This document shows, one piece after another, positions 52,969-61,734 of a DNA stretch of 64,000 bases (its first letter is position 1; the number at the start of each line of letters is the position of its first letter). This stretch comes from 13-2-20CM-66-19 sp963760225. Its GTDB lineage: Bacteria; Pseudomonadota; Gammaproteobacteria; Steroidobacterales; Steroidobacteraceae. The stretch spans positions 806,001 through 870,000 of the forward strand of contig CAVXCD010000001.1 of assembly GCA_963760225.1 (NCBI GenBank). The letters run 5' to 3'. The translations under genes were made by a program, and so were the position numbers. The notes beneath the pieces were generated by a model. That model ran no database searches and was not told the DNA's origin. It saw only the letters and a list, made by a program, of their open reading frames with translations.

Positions 52969-53841
52969 ATGGCCAAGGATCTGAACACCACCGGCCGCTG
53001 GCTCAAGCGCCTCACGCACGGCGTCGCCGAGCCGCAGGACCGCCAGCAGCTGCTCACCATGCTGCGCGAGGTCAGCGAGCGTGGCCTGATCGACGCCGAC
53101 GCGCTCACCATGCTCGAGGGCGTGCTGGAAGTGGGCGACCTGCAGGTGCGCGACATCATGGTGCCGCGCGCGCAGATGATATGCGTGCGGCGCGCGAGCG
53201 AAGCCGCACGCATCCTGCCGGTGGTGGTCGAGTCCGGCCACTCGCGCTTCCCGGTGATGGACGAGGACCGCGACGACATCGTCGGCATCCTGCTCGCCAA
53301 GGACCTGCTGCGGCTGACCACCGCGCAGGCGCGCGAGCGTTTCGACATCCGCGAGTACATGCGTCCGGCGGTGTTCGTGCCCGAGTCCAAGCGTCTCAAC
53401 GTGCTGCTCAAGGAATTCCGCCGCAACCGCAATCACATGGCGATCGTCGTCGATGAGTACGGCGGGGTGTCGGGACTGTGCACCATCGAGGACGTGATCG
53501 AGCAGATCGTCGGCGAGATCGACGACGAGTTCGACGTCGAGGAGGATCACATCCGCCGCGACGCGGAACGGCAGTTCACGGTGCGCGGCGCGACGCGCAT
53601 CGCGGAGTTCAACGAGTACTTCACTGCGCGGCTCTCCGAAGCGGAGGGCGTCGATACGGTCGCGGGGCTGCTGATGAAGCAGCTCGGGCGGCTGCCGCGC
53701 CGCGGTGAGAGCCTGAGCATCGACGGCTTCGAATTCCGCGTGCTGCGCGCCGACCGGCGGCGTGTCGATACGCTGCGCGTGGTGGCGCCCCACGACGTGC
53801 TGCCGCCGCCCGAAGAGCGCTCCGCGGGCGGCACCTCCTAG
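52969..53841 (+). CDS. corC: CorC/HlyC-type CBS-domain protein
   Basis: A 290-residue cytosolic protein with two CBS domains (about residues 65-190) and a C-terminal CorC/HlyC domain (about 200-285). Features are VGDLQVRDIMVPRAQMICVR, SGHSRFPVMDEDRDDIVGIL and EDVIEQIVGEIDDEFDVEED. E. coli CorC (YbeX) is linked to magnesium/cobalt homeostasis and ribosome metabolism. The gene lies nine bases after ybeY and six before lnt, the conserved order. Confidence 0.94.
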   Translation: MAKDLNTTGRWLKRLTHGVAEPQDRQQLLTMLREVSERGLIDADALTMLEGVLEVGDLQVRDIMVPRAQMICVRRASEAARILPVVVESGHSRFPVMDEDRDDIVGILLAKDLLRLTTAQARERFDIREYMRPAVFVPESKRLNVLLKEFRRNRNHMAIVVDEYGGVSGLCTIEDVIEQIVGEIDDEFDVEEDHIRRDAERQFTVRGATRIAEFNEYFTARLSEAEGVDTVAGLLMKQLGRLPRRGESLSIDGFEFRVLRADRRRVDTLRVVAPHDVLPPPEERSAGGTS

Positions 53842-53846
53842 CTGTC

Positions 53847-55424
53847 ATGCAGGCCGCCGCGGAAACCGCCGTCGCCGGCACGGCGCCCGTGCGCTACGCC
53901 CTGGCGGCGCCGCGCTCGATGCTGCTGCGCACGCTGCTGGCGTTGCTCGCCGGCGGGGTGCTTGCCGCGGCCTTCGCGCCGCTGAACCTGTGGCCGCTCG
54001 CGATCCTCGCGCCGGCGCTGCTCATGTGGCTGTGGCAGGACGCTGTGCCGCGCGCCGCCGCCCGGCTCGGCTTCTGGTTCAACTTCGCCACCTTCGCCGC
54101 CGGCACTTACTGGCTCTACATCAGCATCCACGGCTTCGGCGGCGCGCCGCTGTGGATCGCCTTCGGCCTGATGCTCGGGCTGGTAGGCATCATGGGGCTG
54201 TATCACGCGGCGCTCGGCTACGTGGTGGCGCGCTGGCTGCCCGCGCGCGGCGCGGTGCGCTGGCTGCTGGCGCTGCCCGCGGCGTGGCTGCTCATCGAGT
54301 GGTGGCGCGGCTGGTTCCTGTCCGGGTTCTCGTGGCTGTCGCTCGGGTACTCGCAGACGGACACCTGGCTGGCAGGTTACGCCCCGGTGGCGGGTGTCTA
54401 TGGGGTGAGCGCGGTGGTGCTGTTGTGCGCCGGCGCCGTCACCGCGCTTGCGCTCGGCGAGCGGCGCACGCGACTGCTTGCCGTCATGGTGCTGATCCTC
54501 GCCACGGCCGGGGCGGCGGCGCTGCACGGGCGCTCCTGGACGCACGCGGCGGGTGCCGGCGTCAGCGTGGCGGTAGTGCAGGGGGCGATCCCCCAGGATG
54601 AGAAGTGGCTCGAGAGTAACCGCGGCACGACCCTCAGCCTCTACCAGTCGCTCACCGAGAAAGTGCTCGGCACGCAGCTCATCGTCTGGCCGGAGTCGGC
54701 GCCGGCGGATGTGGCCAACGACATCGTGCCCTACATCAACAATCTCTACCGCGAAGCACGCGCTCGCGATTCGGCGCTGGTGATCGGCGTGCTGCGCGCC
54801 GAAGGCGATCCCGCACAGCCGCGCGAGGCGCGCTACTACAATTCCGTGCTGGCACTCGCCGATCAGGTGAGCTGGTACGACAAGCATCACCTGGTGCCGT
54901 TCGCGGAGTTCTTCCCGGTGCCGCACTTCGTGCGCAACTGGCTGCGGCTGATGAATCTGCCGTACGCGGATTTCACCCCCGGCGCACTCGTGCAGCCGCC
55001 ACTGCCCGCGGCCCACCTGCAGCTCGGCACGACGGTGTGCTACGAGGACGCCTACGGCAGCTCGATGCTCGCGGTGTTGCCGCGCGCCGACGCCCTGGTG
55101 AACGTGACCAACGATGCCTGGTTCGGTCATTCCAGCGCCCGCTACCAGCATTTCCAGATCGCCCGCATGCGCGCCCTCGAGGCCGGCCGCTACATGGTGC
55201 GCGCTGCCAATGATGGTATTTCGGCGATAATCGGGCCGCACGGCGAAGTCATCGCCCGTGCCCCGGAATTTACCCCGGTGGCGCTGGTCTCAAGTATTGT
55301 CCCCTTTACCGGCCTGTCTCCCTACGCCCATGTTGGAAACTGGCTGGTGGTGAGCCTCGCAGCGCTGGCGCTGGCGTACGGGGTGTGGGTGCGGAATGAT
55401 AGCCAGCGGCGCCGCCGCGACTGA
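53847..55424 (+). CDS. lnt: Apolipoprotein N-acyltransferase
   Basis: Lnt (525 residues; E. coli 512) adds the third acyl chain to bacterial lipoproteins. The N-terminal half has several membrane helices, and the periplasmic nitrilase-like domain keeps the catalytic residues: Glu in IVWPESAPADV, Lys in WYDKHHLVPFAEFFP and Cys in GTTVCYEDAYG. AVLPRADALVNVTNDAWFGH is also typical. It ends the miaB-phoH-ybeY-corC-lnt block and is followed by a predicted lipoprotein protease. Confidence 0.96.
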   Translation: MQAAAETAVAGTAPVRYALAAPRSMLLRTLLALLAGGVLAAAFAPLNLWPLAILAPALLMWLWQDAVPRAAARLGFWFNFATFAAGTYWLYISIHGFGGAPLWIAFGLMLGLVGIMGLYHAALGYVVARWLPARGAVRWLLALPAAWLLIEWWRGWFLSGFSWLSLGYSQTDTWLAGYAPVAGVYGVSAVVLLCAGAVTALALGERRTRLLAVMVLILATAGAAALHGRSWTHAAGAGVSVAVVQGAIPQDEKWLESNRGTTLSLYQSLTEKVLGTQLIVWPESAPADVANDIVPYINNLYREARARDSALVIGVLRAEGDPAQPREARYYNSVLALADQVSWYDKHHLVPFAEFFPVPHFVRNWLRLMNLPYADFTPGALVQPPLPAAHLQLGTTVCYEDAYGSSMLAVLPRADALVNVTNDAWFGHSSARYQHFQIARMRALEAGRYMVRAANDGISAIIGPHGEVIARAPEFTPVALVSSIVPFTGLSPYAHVGNWLVVSLAALALAYGVWVRNDSQRRRRD

Positions 55425-55440
55425 TACGGGAAGTATCGCC

Positions 55441-56976
55441 ATGAAAGCCTCGTTTGCCGCCTGCCGCGTTCCGCCCGCCGCGTGGGTCGCGGTGCTGTGT
55501 GTCGGCGTGCTGCCGGCGCTCGCGGCCTGCTCGCGTGGATTCTCCGCACAGTTTCCGAGCGGTGCGAGCGCCGCCGCTGCGGCGCAGGCTGGGGTGCCGG
55601 CGGCGGCAGCTCCGGCGCCGCAGGCGGCGGAGCCGCTGACGCACTCGCTGCCCGACTTCTCGCAGCTCGTCGACCGCTACGGAGCGGCGGTGGTCAACGT
55701 CGAAGTGGTGGAGAAGGCGCAGGCGGGCGGCGGCATCCAGGGGCTCTCGCCCAATGATCCGTTCTATGACTTCTTCCGCCGCTTCGGCATCCCGGCGCCC
55801 GACGGCGGTCAGCGTGAGCACCAGCCGCCGCTGCGCGGCGCAGGCTCGGGGTTCATCGTCAGCCCCGACGGCTACATCCTCACCAACACCCACGTGGTCG
55901 AGAACGCCGAGCAGGTGACCGTGCGCCTCACCGACCGGCGCGAATACGCCGCCAAGGTGATCGGCGCCGACGAGCGCACCGACGTGGCGGTCATCAAGAT
56001 CAGTGCCAGCAACCTGCCGATCGTGAAGCTCGGTGATCCCGCGCACATCAAGCCAGGCCAGTGGGTGCTCGCCATCGGCTCACCGTTCGGCTTCGAGAAC
56101 ACCGCCACCGCCGGCATCATCAGCGCCACCTCGCGCGCGGTGCCCGGCGAGAACTATGTGCCGTTCATCCAGACGGACGTGCCGGTGAATCCTGGCAATT
56201 CCGGCGGCCCGCTGTTCAACATGGCCGGTGAAGTGATCGGCATCAACTCGCAGATCTTCAGCCGCACCGGCGGCTTCATGGGCGTCTCCTTCGCCATCCC
56301 GATCGACGTGGCGCGCAACGTCGAGGAGCAGCTCATCAGGACCGGGCACGTGGTGCGCGGCAGGATCGGCGTCACCATCCAGGACGTCAACGCCCAGCTC
56401 GCCGAGTCCTTCGGCCTCGACCGCCCGCGCGGCGCGCTGGTGTCCTCGGTGGAGAAGGACGGTCCGGCGGCGCACGCCGGCATCACCGCCGGCGACGTGA
56501 TCCTCGCCGTCGGCGGCCATCCGATCGAGCGCTACGGCGAGCTGTCGAGCGCCGTCGCCGCCATGAAACCGGGCTCGGATGCGAGTCTTGCGGTGTGGCG
56601 CAACGGTCGCGAGCAGAATTTCAGCGTCAAGGTGGTCGAGCTGCGCGAGCAGCAGCAGACCATCGCCGGCCGCGGCAGCGGCCAGGGCGAGCACGAGGGC
56701 GGCGGACAGGCCGGCGCGCTCGGTCTCACCGTGCGGCCGCTCGCACCGCGCGAGAAGGAGCAGGCCGGTACGCAGGGGAGCCTGGTGGTGGAGCAGGTCA
56801 CCGGTCCCGCGCAGGCGGCGGAGATCGAGCCCGGCGACATCATTCTCGGCATCAACGGCAAGCGCGTGCACACGGTGAAGGAGCTGCAGGATGCCGCCGG
56901 CAGCTCCGGCAAGGCCGTGGCGCTGCTCATTCAACGCGAGGACGCACAGATTTTCGTGCCGCTGCGCCTGCCCTAA
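55441..56976 (+). CDS. HtrA/Do-type serine protease, predicted lipoprotein
   Basis: A 511-residue DegP/DegQ-like protease with two PDZ domains. The start at 55441 gives a signal ending in a lipobox, LAAC (residues about 29-32), so it is predicted to be lipidated, unlike E. coli DegP. The triad is His151 (LTNTHVV), Asp181 (RTDVAVIKI) and Ser254 (NPGNSGGPLF). PDZ1 begins near GRIGVTIQDVNAQLAESFGL, PDZ2 near GALGLTVRPLAPRE. A long Ala/Gly/Pro linker follows the lipid site. leuS follows after six bases. Confidence 0.92.
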   Translation: MKASFAACRVPPAAWVAVLCVGVLPALAACSRGFSAQFPSGASAAAAAQAGVPAAAAPAPQAAEPLTHSLPDFSQLVDRYGAAVVNVEVVEKAQAGGGIQGLSPNDPFYDFFRRFGIPAPDGGQREHQPPLRGAGSGFIVSPDGYILTNTHVVENAEQVTVRLTDRREYAAKVIGADERTDVAVIKISASNLPIVKLGDPAHIKPGQWVLAIGSPFGFENTATAGIISATSRAVPGENYVPFIQTDVPVNPGNSGGPLFNMAGEVIGINSQIFSRTGGFMGVSFAIPIDVARNVEEQLIRTGHVVRGRIGVTIQDVNAQLAESFGLDRPRGALVSSVEKDGPAAHAGITAGDVILAVGGHPIERYGELSSAVAAMKPGSDASLAVWRNGREQNFSVKVVELREQQQTIAGRGSGQGEHEGGGQAGALGLTVRPLAPREKEQAGTQGSLVVEQVTGPAQAAEIEPGDIILGINGKRVHTVKELQDAAGSSGKAVALLIQREDAQIFVPLRLP

Positions 56977-56982
56977 AGAACA

Positions 56983-59601
56983 ATGCAAGAGACCTACGAC
57001 CCCGCGGCCGTCGAGCGCGCCGCGCAGCAGTATTGGCAAGAGCGCCGCGCCTTCGAGGTGCACGAGGACGGCGCGCGGCCGAAGTTCTATTGCCTGTCGA
57101 TGCTGCCGTACCCGTCCGGCCGGCTGCACATGGGGCACGTGCGCAACTACACCATCGGCGACGTGCTGGCGCGCTACCTGCGCATGCGCGGCTACAACGT
57201 GCTGCAGCCGATGGGCTGGGACGCCTTCGGCCTGCCGGCCGAGAACGCCGCGATCAGCAACGGCGTGCCGCCGGCGCAGTGGACGCGGCAGAACATCGCG
57301 CACATGCGCGCGCAGCTCAAATCCCTCGGCTTCGCCATCGACTGGCGGCGCGAGCTGGCCACCTGCGACCCGCAGTTCTACCGCTGGAACCAGTGGCTGT
57401 TTCTGCGCATGCGCGCGCACGGCCTCGCCTACCGCCGCAGCGGCATCGTGAACTGGGACCCCGTCGACCAGACCGTGCTCGCCAACGAGCAGGTCATCGA
57501 CGGCCGCGGCTGGCGCACCGGTGCCCCGGTGGAGAAGCGCGAGATCCCCATGTACTACCTGGCCATCACGCGCTATGCCGAGGAGCTGCTGCGCTCGCTC
57601 GATGAGCTGCCGGACTGGCCCGAGCGCGTGCGCTTGATGCAGTCCAACTGGATTGGCAGGAGCGAGGGCTGCGACATCGCCTTTCCCTACGCGGCCGATG
57701 CCGTCGCGGCGGTCGGCAGCGCCGGCGCGCTGCGCGTGTTCACCACGCGGGCCGACACGCTGTTCGGTGTGACCTTCATGGCGGTCGCGGCCGAGCACCC
57801 GGTGGCGCTGGCCGCCGCGCGGCACAACGGCGCGCTCGCCGCTTTCATCGAGGAATGCCGCCGCGGCAGCGTCACCGAGGCACAGGCGGCCACGCAGGAA
57901 AAGAAAGGCATGCCTACCGGATTGCACGTCGTGCACCCGTTCACCGGCGCACCGCTTGAGATCTGGGTCGCCAACTACGTGCTCATGGCGTACGGCGAGG
58001 GCGCGGTCATGGGGGTGCCGGCGCACGATGAGCGCGACTTCGAGTTTGCCCTGGCGCACGCACTGCCCGTGGTCACCGTGGTGCGTTCCGCCAGCGCTGT
58101 CTACGAAGAAGTGCATGCGCCGTGGCTGCCGGCCTACGCGGATCACGGCGTGACGGTCAACTCCGGTGAGTTCTCCGGCCTGACCTTCCAGGCTGCGGTG
58201 GACGCGATCGCCGCAGCGCTCGAGAAGCAGGGACTCGGCCGCAAGCGCGTGCAGTACCGCCTGCGCGACTGGGGCATCTCGCGGCAGCGTTACTGGGGCT
58301 GCCCGATCCCGATCATCCACTGCGGCGCCTGCGGCGAGGTGGCGGTGCCCGACGAGCAGCTGCCGGTGCTGCTGCCGGAGGACCTGGTGCCCGACGGCAG
58401 CGGTAATCCGCTGGCGAAGTCGCCGGCGTTCTACGAGTGCCGTTGCCCGCAGTGCCACGGGCCGGCGCGCCGCGAAACCGACACCATGGACACCTTCGTC
58501 GACTCGTCGTGGTACTTCATGCGCTATGCCTGCCCCGACGCGCCCACCATGGTGGACGAGCGCGTCGGCTACTGGCTTGCCGTTGACCAGTACATCGGCG
58601 GCATCGAGCACGCGATCCTGCACCTGCTGTATGCGCGCTTCTGGACCAAGGTGATGCGCGACCTCGGCATGGTCGCTTTCGACGAGCCGTTCACGCGGCT
58701 CCTCACCCAGGGGATGGTGCTCAACGACGTCTATTCGTACCAGGCCGAGGCAGGCCGCAAGCGCTACTTCAACCCGGCCGACGTCGACACCCGCCGCGGG
58801 CCCGACGGCGCGCCGCTGTACGAGGTGACGACCCCCGAGCTCGGCACGGTACCGGTGGTGCACGAGGGCCTGGGCAAGATGTCGAAGTCGACCGGCAACG
58901 GTGTCGACCCGCAAGGGCTGGTGGAGCGCTTCGGCGCCGATACCGCGCGGCTGTTCACCATGTTCGCATCCCCGCCCGAGCAGACGCTGGTGTGGTCCGA
59001 CGAGGGCGTGCAGGGTGCCGCGCGCTTCATCCGCAAGCTGTGGAATGCGGTGTACGAGCACCTCGCCGCGGGCGCGGCGCCCGCGCTCGAGCCGCACACG
59101 CTCGACGGTGCGCAGCGCGAGCTGCGACGCCTGGCGCACCAGGCGCTCGCCAAGGCGACCGACGACATCGGCCGGCGACGCAATTTCAACACGGCCATCG
59201 CCGCCATCATGGAGCTGTTGAACTCCGTCGGCCGCTTCAGCGACGCGAGCGCGGCCGGCAGGGCGGTGCGCCAGGAAGCGCTCAGCATTGCGGTACGCGT
59301 GCTCGCACCGATCACCCCGCACGTGTGCCACGCGCTGTGGCAGGCGCTCGGACATTCCACGGCGCTGATCGACGAGCGCTGGCCGATTACTGACCCGGCG
59401 GCGCTCGAGCAGGACATGCAGTCCCTCGTCGTGCAGGTGAACGGCAAGCTGCGCGGCCACATCAGCGTGCCGGTGGCTGCGCCGGAGGAGGCGGTGCGCG
59501 CGGCGGCGCTCGAGGAGGAGCACGTGCGCAGATTCATCGCCGGCAAGCCGGTGCGGCGCGTGATCGTCGTGCCCGGCAAGCTCGTCAACGTGGTGGTATG
59601 A
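56983..59601 (+). CDS. leuS: Leucyl-tRNA synthetase
   Basis: LeuRS (872 residues; E. coli 860) charges tRNA-Leu. The HIGH-type motif is PYPSGRLHMGHVRNYTIGD and the KMSKS motif is GLGKMSKSTGNG. An editing (CP1) domain lies between about residues 220 and 420, with CPIPIIHCGACGEV and the connected DTFVDSSWYFMRYACPD region downstream. The C-terminal domain ends VRRVIVVPGKLVNVVV. Its stop overlaps the lptE ATG by four bases. Confidence 0.98.
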   Translation: MQETYDPAAVERAAQQYWQERRAFEVHEDGARPKFYCLSMLPYPSGRLHMGHVRNYTIGDVLARYLRMRGYNVLQPMGWDAFGLPAENAAISNGVPPAQWTRQNIAHMRAQLKSLGFAIDWRRELATCDPQFYRWNQWLFLRMRAHGLAYRRSGIVNWDPVDQTVLANEQVIDGRGWRTGAPVEKREIPMYYLAITRYAEELLRSLDELPDWPERVRLMQSNWIGRSEGCDIAFPYAADAVAAVGSAGALRVFTTRADTLFGVTFMAVAAEHPVALAAARHNGALAAFIEECRRGSVTEAQAATQEKKGMPTGLHVVHPFTGAPLEIWVANYVLMAYGEGAVMGVPAHDERDFEFALAHALPVVTVVRSASAVYEEVHAPWLPAYADHGVTVNSGEFSGLTFQAAVDAIAAALEKQGLGRKRVQYRLRDWGISRQRYWGCPIPIIHCGACGEVAVPDEQLPVLLPEDLVPDGSGNPLAKSPAFYECRCPQCHGPARRETDTMDTFVDSSWYFMRYACPDAPTMVDERVGYWLAVDQYIGGIEHAILHLLYARFWTKVMRDLGMVAFDEPFTRLLTQGMVLNDVYSYQAEAGRKRYFNPADVDTRRGPDGAPLYEVTTPELGTVPVVHEGLGKMSKSTGNGVDPQGLVERFGADTARLFTMFASPPEQTLVWSDEGVQGAARFIRKLWNAVYEHLAAGAAPALEPHTLDGAQRELRRLAHQALAKATDDIGRRRNFNTAIAAIMELLNSVGRFSDASAAGRAVRQEALSIAVRVLAPITPHVCHALWQALGHSTALIDERWPITDPAALEQDMQSLVVQVNGKLRGHISVPVAAPEEAVRAAALEEEHVRRFIAGKPVRRVIVVPGKLVNVVV

Positions 59602-60140
59602 AGCAGCCCGGGATATTGCGCCTAGCCACAGCGGCAGCGCGTACAGCAGGCGCTGCGCGCGCTGCAGGCGCCGCGTGTGCGGCCGCGGCGGTGCTGCTCG
59701 CCGTGGCCTGCGGGTTCCACCTGCAGGGGCACACGCCGCTGCCGGGGCTGGTGAAGACCCCGTACCTCGAGGCGCCCGACCGGCAGAGCGATTTCGTACA
59801 GAGCCTGCTGCATGCGCTGCTGGCGAATGGCGCGCAACCCATGCAGGACAAGGCGCACGCCTCGGTGGTGGTCAGCATCCTGCGTGACAACGTCACACGA
59901 CGCGTGCTGTCGGTATCGGCGCTCAACCAGCCGAACGAGTACGAGGTGACCTACACCGTGAGCTTCTCGGTCGCCGCGGGCGACAAGGAGCTGCTGCCCG
60001 CGCAGGAGCTGTCCGCCACGCGCACTTACAGTTTCGATGAGCGGCTGCTGCTCGCCAAGGGCCACGAGGAGGAAGTCCTGCGCGCGGACATGGCGCACGA
60101 TCTCGCCGACATGGTCATGCGGCGGCTGTCGAGCCTGTAA
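59598..60140 (+). CDS. lptE: LPS-assembly lipoprotein LptE
   Basis: LptE (180 residues) plugs the LptD outer-membrane barrel and helps insert lipopolysaccharide. The lipobox LAVAC puts the lipidated Cys at residue 38, after an unusually long Ala-rich N-region. GFHLQGHTPLPGLVKTPYLE and ALNQPNEYEVTYTVSFSVAA match the family. In E. coli leuS-lptE is followed by holA; here it is followed by an uncharacterised HExxH protein. Confidence 0.9.
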   Translation: MKQPGILRLATAAARTAGAARAAGAACAAAAVLLAVACGFHLQGHTPLPGLVKTPYLEAPDRQSDFVQSLLHALLANGAQPMQDKAHASVVVSILRDNVTRRVLSVSALNQPNEYEVTYTVSFSVAAGDKELLPAQELSATRTYSFDERLLLAKGHEEEVLRADMAHDLADMVMRRLSSL

Positions 60141-60151
60141 GCACCTACGCC

Positions 60152-60661
60152 GTGCTGCTGCTGCACGCCATCGATCGCGCGGCGCTCGTGGCGCTCCTCG
60201 AGCGCCACGGCCTGGAGCTTGCCCTGCTGGCGCATGGCGAGGACATCCCCGGTTCCTACTGGGGTGAGAGCGAGGCGGGCCTGAAGGGCAATCGCCTGTA
60301 TGCCCGCCCGGACACACCGGTGCATTCCGTGCTGCACGAAGCCGCTCACTTCATCTGCATGACGCCGCAGCGGCGCGCACGGCTCGATCGCGACGCGGGT
60401 GGCGATGATCTCGAGGAGTCGGCGGTGTGCTACCTGCAGGTGCTGCTCGCGGAGCAGCTCCCCGGGGTCGGCCGCACGCGCCTGTTCGCCGACATGGATG
60501 GCTGGGGCTACAGCTTTCGCCTCGGCAGCACGCGCGCCTGGTTCGAGGCGGATGCATGGGATGCGCACGCGTGGCTCGAGCGGCGCGGCGTCATCGGCAC
60601 GCGCGGCGAGCTCACCGGGGTGTTAGCGGTGGCGCACGGCGAGGAGGATGAGGATCCCTAG
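60152..60661 (+). CDS. Uncharacterised HExxH metallopeptidase-like protein
   Basis: A 169-residue cytosolic protein with HEAAH at residues 62-66 and a Glu-Glu pair at 88-89 (DLEESAVCYLQ), a spacing reminiscent of gluzincin zinc sites (HExxH plus downstream Glu). WGYSFRLGSTRAWFEADAWD follows. No signal peptide. GTG start 11 bases after lptE, so it is probably cotranscribed. I do not recognise the family name; proteolytic activity is only a hypothesis. Confidence 0.75.
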   Translation: MLLLHAIDRAALVALLERHGLELALLAHGEDIPGSYWGESEAGLKGNRLYARPDTPVHSVLHEAAHFICMTPQRRARLDRDAGGDDLEESAVCYLQVLLAEQLPGVGRTRLFADMDGWGYSFRLGSTRAWFEADAWDAHAWLERRGVIGTRGELTGVLAVAHGEEDEDP

Positions 60662-61108
60662 GAGGATCACCAGTGCCAGCGCGGCGGCGAGCCACAGCCG
60701 TGCTGCACCTCGCAGCGGCAGTGCAGACAGCGGTATCTCGTCATCGAGCGCGACGAAACTCGGAAGCGCGCGGCGGTAAGCCCGCCACAGGAAGATCAAC
60801 GGTACGATCACGAACACGCAGTAGGCGATGACTATCTCGGCTGCGGGCGCCAGCAGGTCACTCCAGCGCACGGCACGCCCCCACGCATCGCGCAGGCCCT
60901 GCAGCCAGCCTAACGTGGCGAACAACCCGAGCGTCTGGATCGACATCTGCGCGAACAGGAACATCTTGAGGAACGCCCTGATCCTGGCTTCCTCCGCGGT
61001 CGATCCGACCCGGTAGCCGCGGCTGCGACCCTTGAGGTTGAGGACGACCACGCGCTCGCCGGCCTGATCCCGGAAGGAAGCGTCGATCGCCCGGTCGATG
61101 AAGCCCAT
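60623..61108 (-). CDS. Uncharacterised membrane protein
   Basis: A 161-residue protein from the ATG at 61108 (MGFIDRAIDASFRDQAGERV). It has a soluble N-terminal part, then three hydrophobic segments (about residues 50-65, 85-105 and 135-155), and ends LLAVRHR. The open frame extends 84 bases upstream without support. It overlaps the HExxH gene by 39 bases in convergent orientation. Function unknown. Confidence 0.72.
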   Translation of the reverse strand: MGFIDRAIDASFRDQAGERVVVLNLKGRSRGYRVGSTAEEARIRAFLKMFLFAQMSIQTLGLFATLGWLQGLRDAWGRAVRWSDLLAPAAEIVIAYCVFVIVPLIFLWRAYRRALPSFVALDDEIPLSALPLRGAARLWLAAALALVILLGILILLAVRHR

Positions 61109-61308
61109 GTGGCACTCTCTGGCTTGCGAATGCAGTGCGGAAAGCGAGGTTATACCCACCCCGCGGCCGCGCGCGTGCCGACTGATTCGCAATGCCGCTC
61201 GAAACTCCGCCGCTTCGCCGCACGGCTGCCACGCTGTGGCGCGTGCCGGCGTCGCGCCCAGGCGCCGCGACTAGGAAATTGCCCCGCCGACACGTAGACT
61301 TCCCGGCC

Positions 61309-61330
61309 GGCGGCCTGCCGCCTGTTTTGT
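61309..61330 (+). terminator. Small hairpin with T-stretch before the HELGH gene
   Basis: GGCGG (61309-61313) pairs with CCGCC (61318-61322) around CCTG, followed by TGTTTTGT, just upstream of the start at 61339. It may be a leader terminator or attenuator for the small protein and TonB-receptor genes; the stem is short. No promoter was recognised in 61109-61308. Confidence 0.35.
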
Positions 61331-61338
61331 AAGCAAAT

Positions 61339-61656
61339 ATGCGCCGACTGTCGGTTATGTGGGTGCTGTCGCTGTTGCTGGTGTTTGCCCAGCTTGGCGC
61401 GGTGCTGCACGAGCTCGGCCACCTCAGCCACGGCGAGCGCCGCAGCGGCGTCACGCTGCACCTCGAGCAGCAGCCCGCCGAGAGCGCCGTGTGTCCGGGC
61501 TGCGAGGCGTTTGCACAGGTCGCCAACCCCGCGGGCGGCGCCTGCCACGTAAGCGCAGCCTGCCCGGCCGGGTTACTGCCGGTTGCCGAGCGCGGCTATG
61601 CGATCGTCGGCGCCGATCCGCCGGTCGCGCGCAGTCGCGGCCCCCCGCAAGTCTGA
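61339..61656 (+). CDS. Small exported HELGH/CxxC protein
   Basis: A 105-residue protein with an N-terminal signal or membrane segment (LSVMWVLSLLLVFAQLGAVL). HELGH at residues 24-28 and an added HLSHGE could bind a metal, and Cys residues include CPGC and later CHVSAAC. The HELGH lies at the end of the hydrophobic segment, so it may be membrane-anchored. It is 78 bases before the TonB-dependent receptor, same strand; a role in uptake of a metal ligand is possible but unproven. Confidence 0.7.
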   Translation: MRRLSVMWVLSLLLVFAQLGAVLHELGHLSHGERRSGVTLHLEQQPAESAVCPGCEAFAQVANPAGGACHVSAACPAGLLPVAERGYAIVGADPPVARSRGPPQV

Positions 61657-61734
61657 AAGGTCCTCGAGCGTACTGCAGCGCGCGAGCGAATCGCGTGCTG
61701 CCCGATCCTTTCAGTTCCTGCGGAGTCAAACTCA

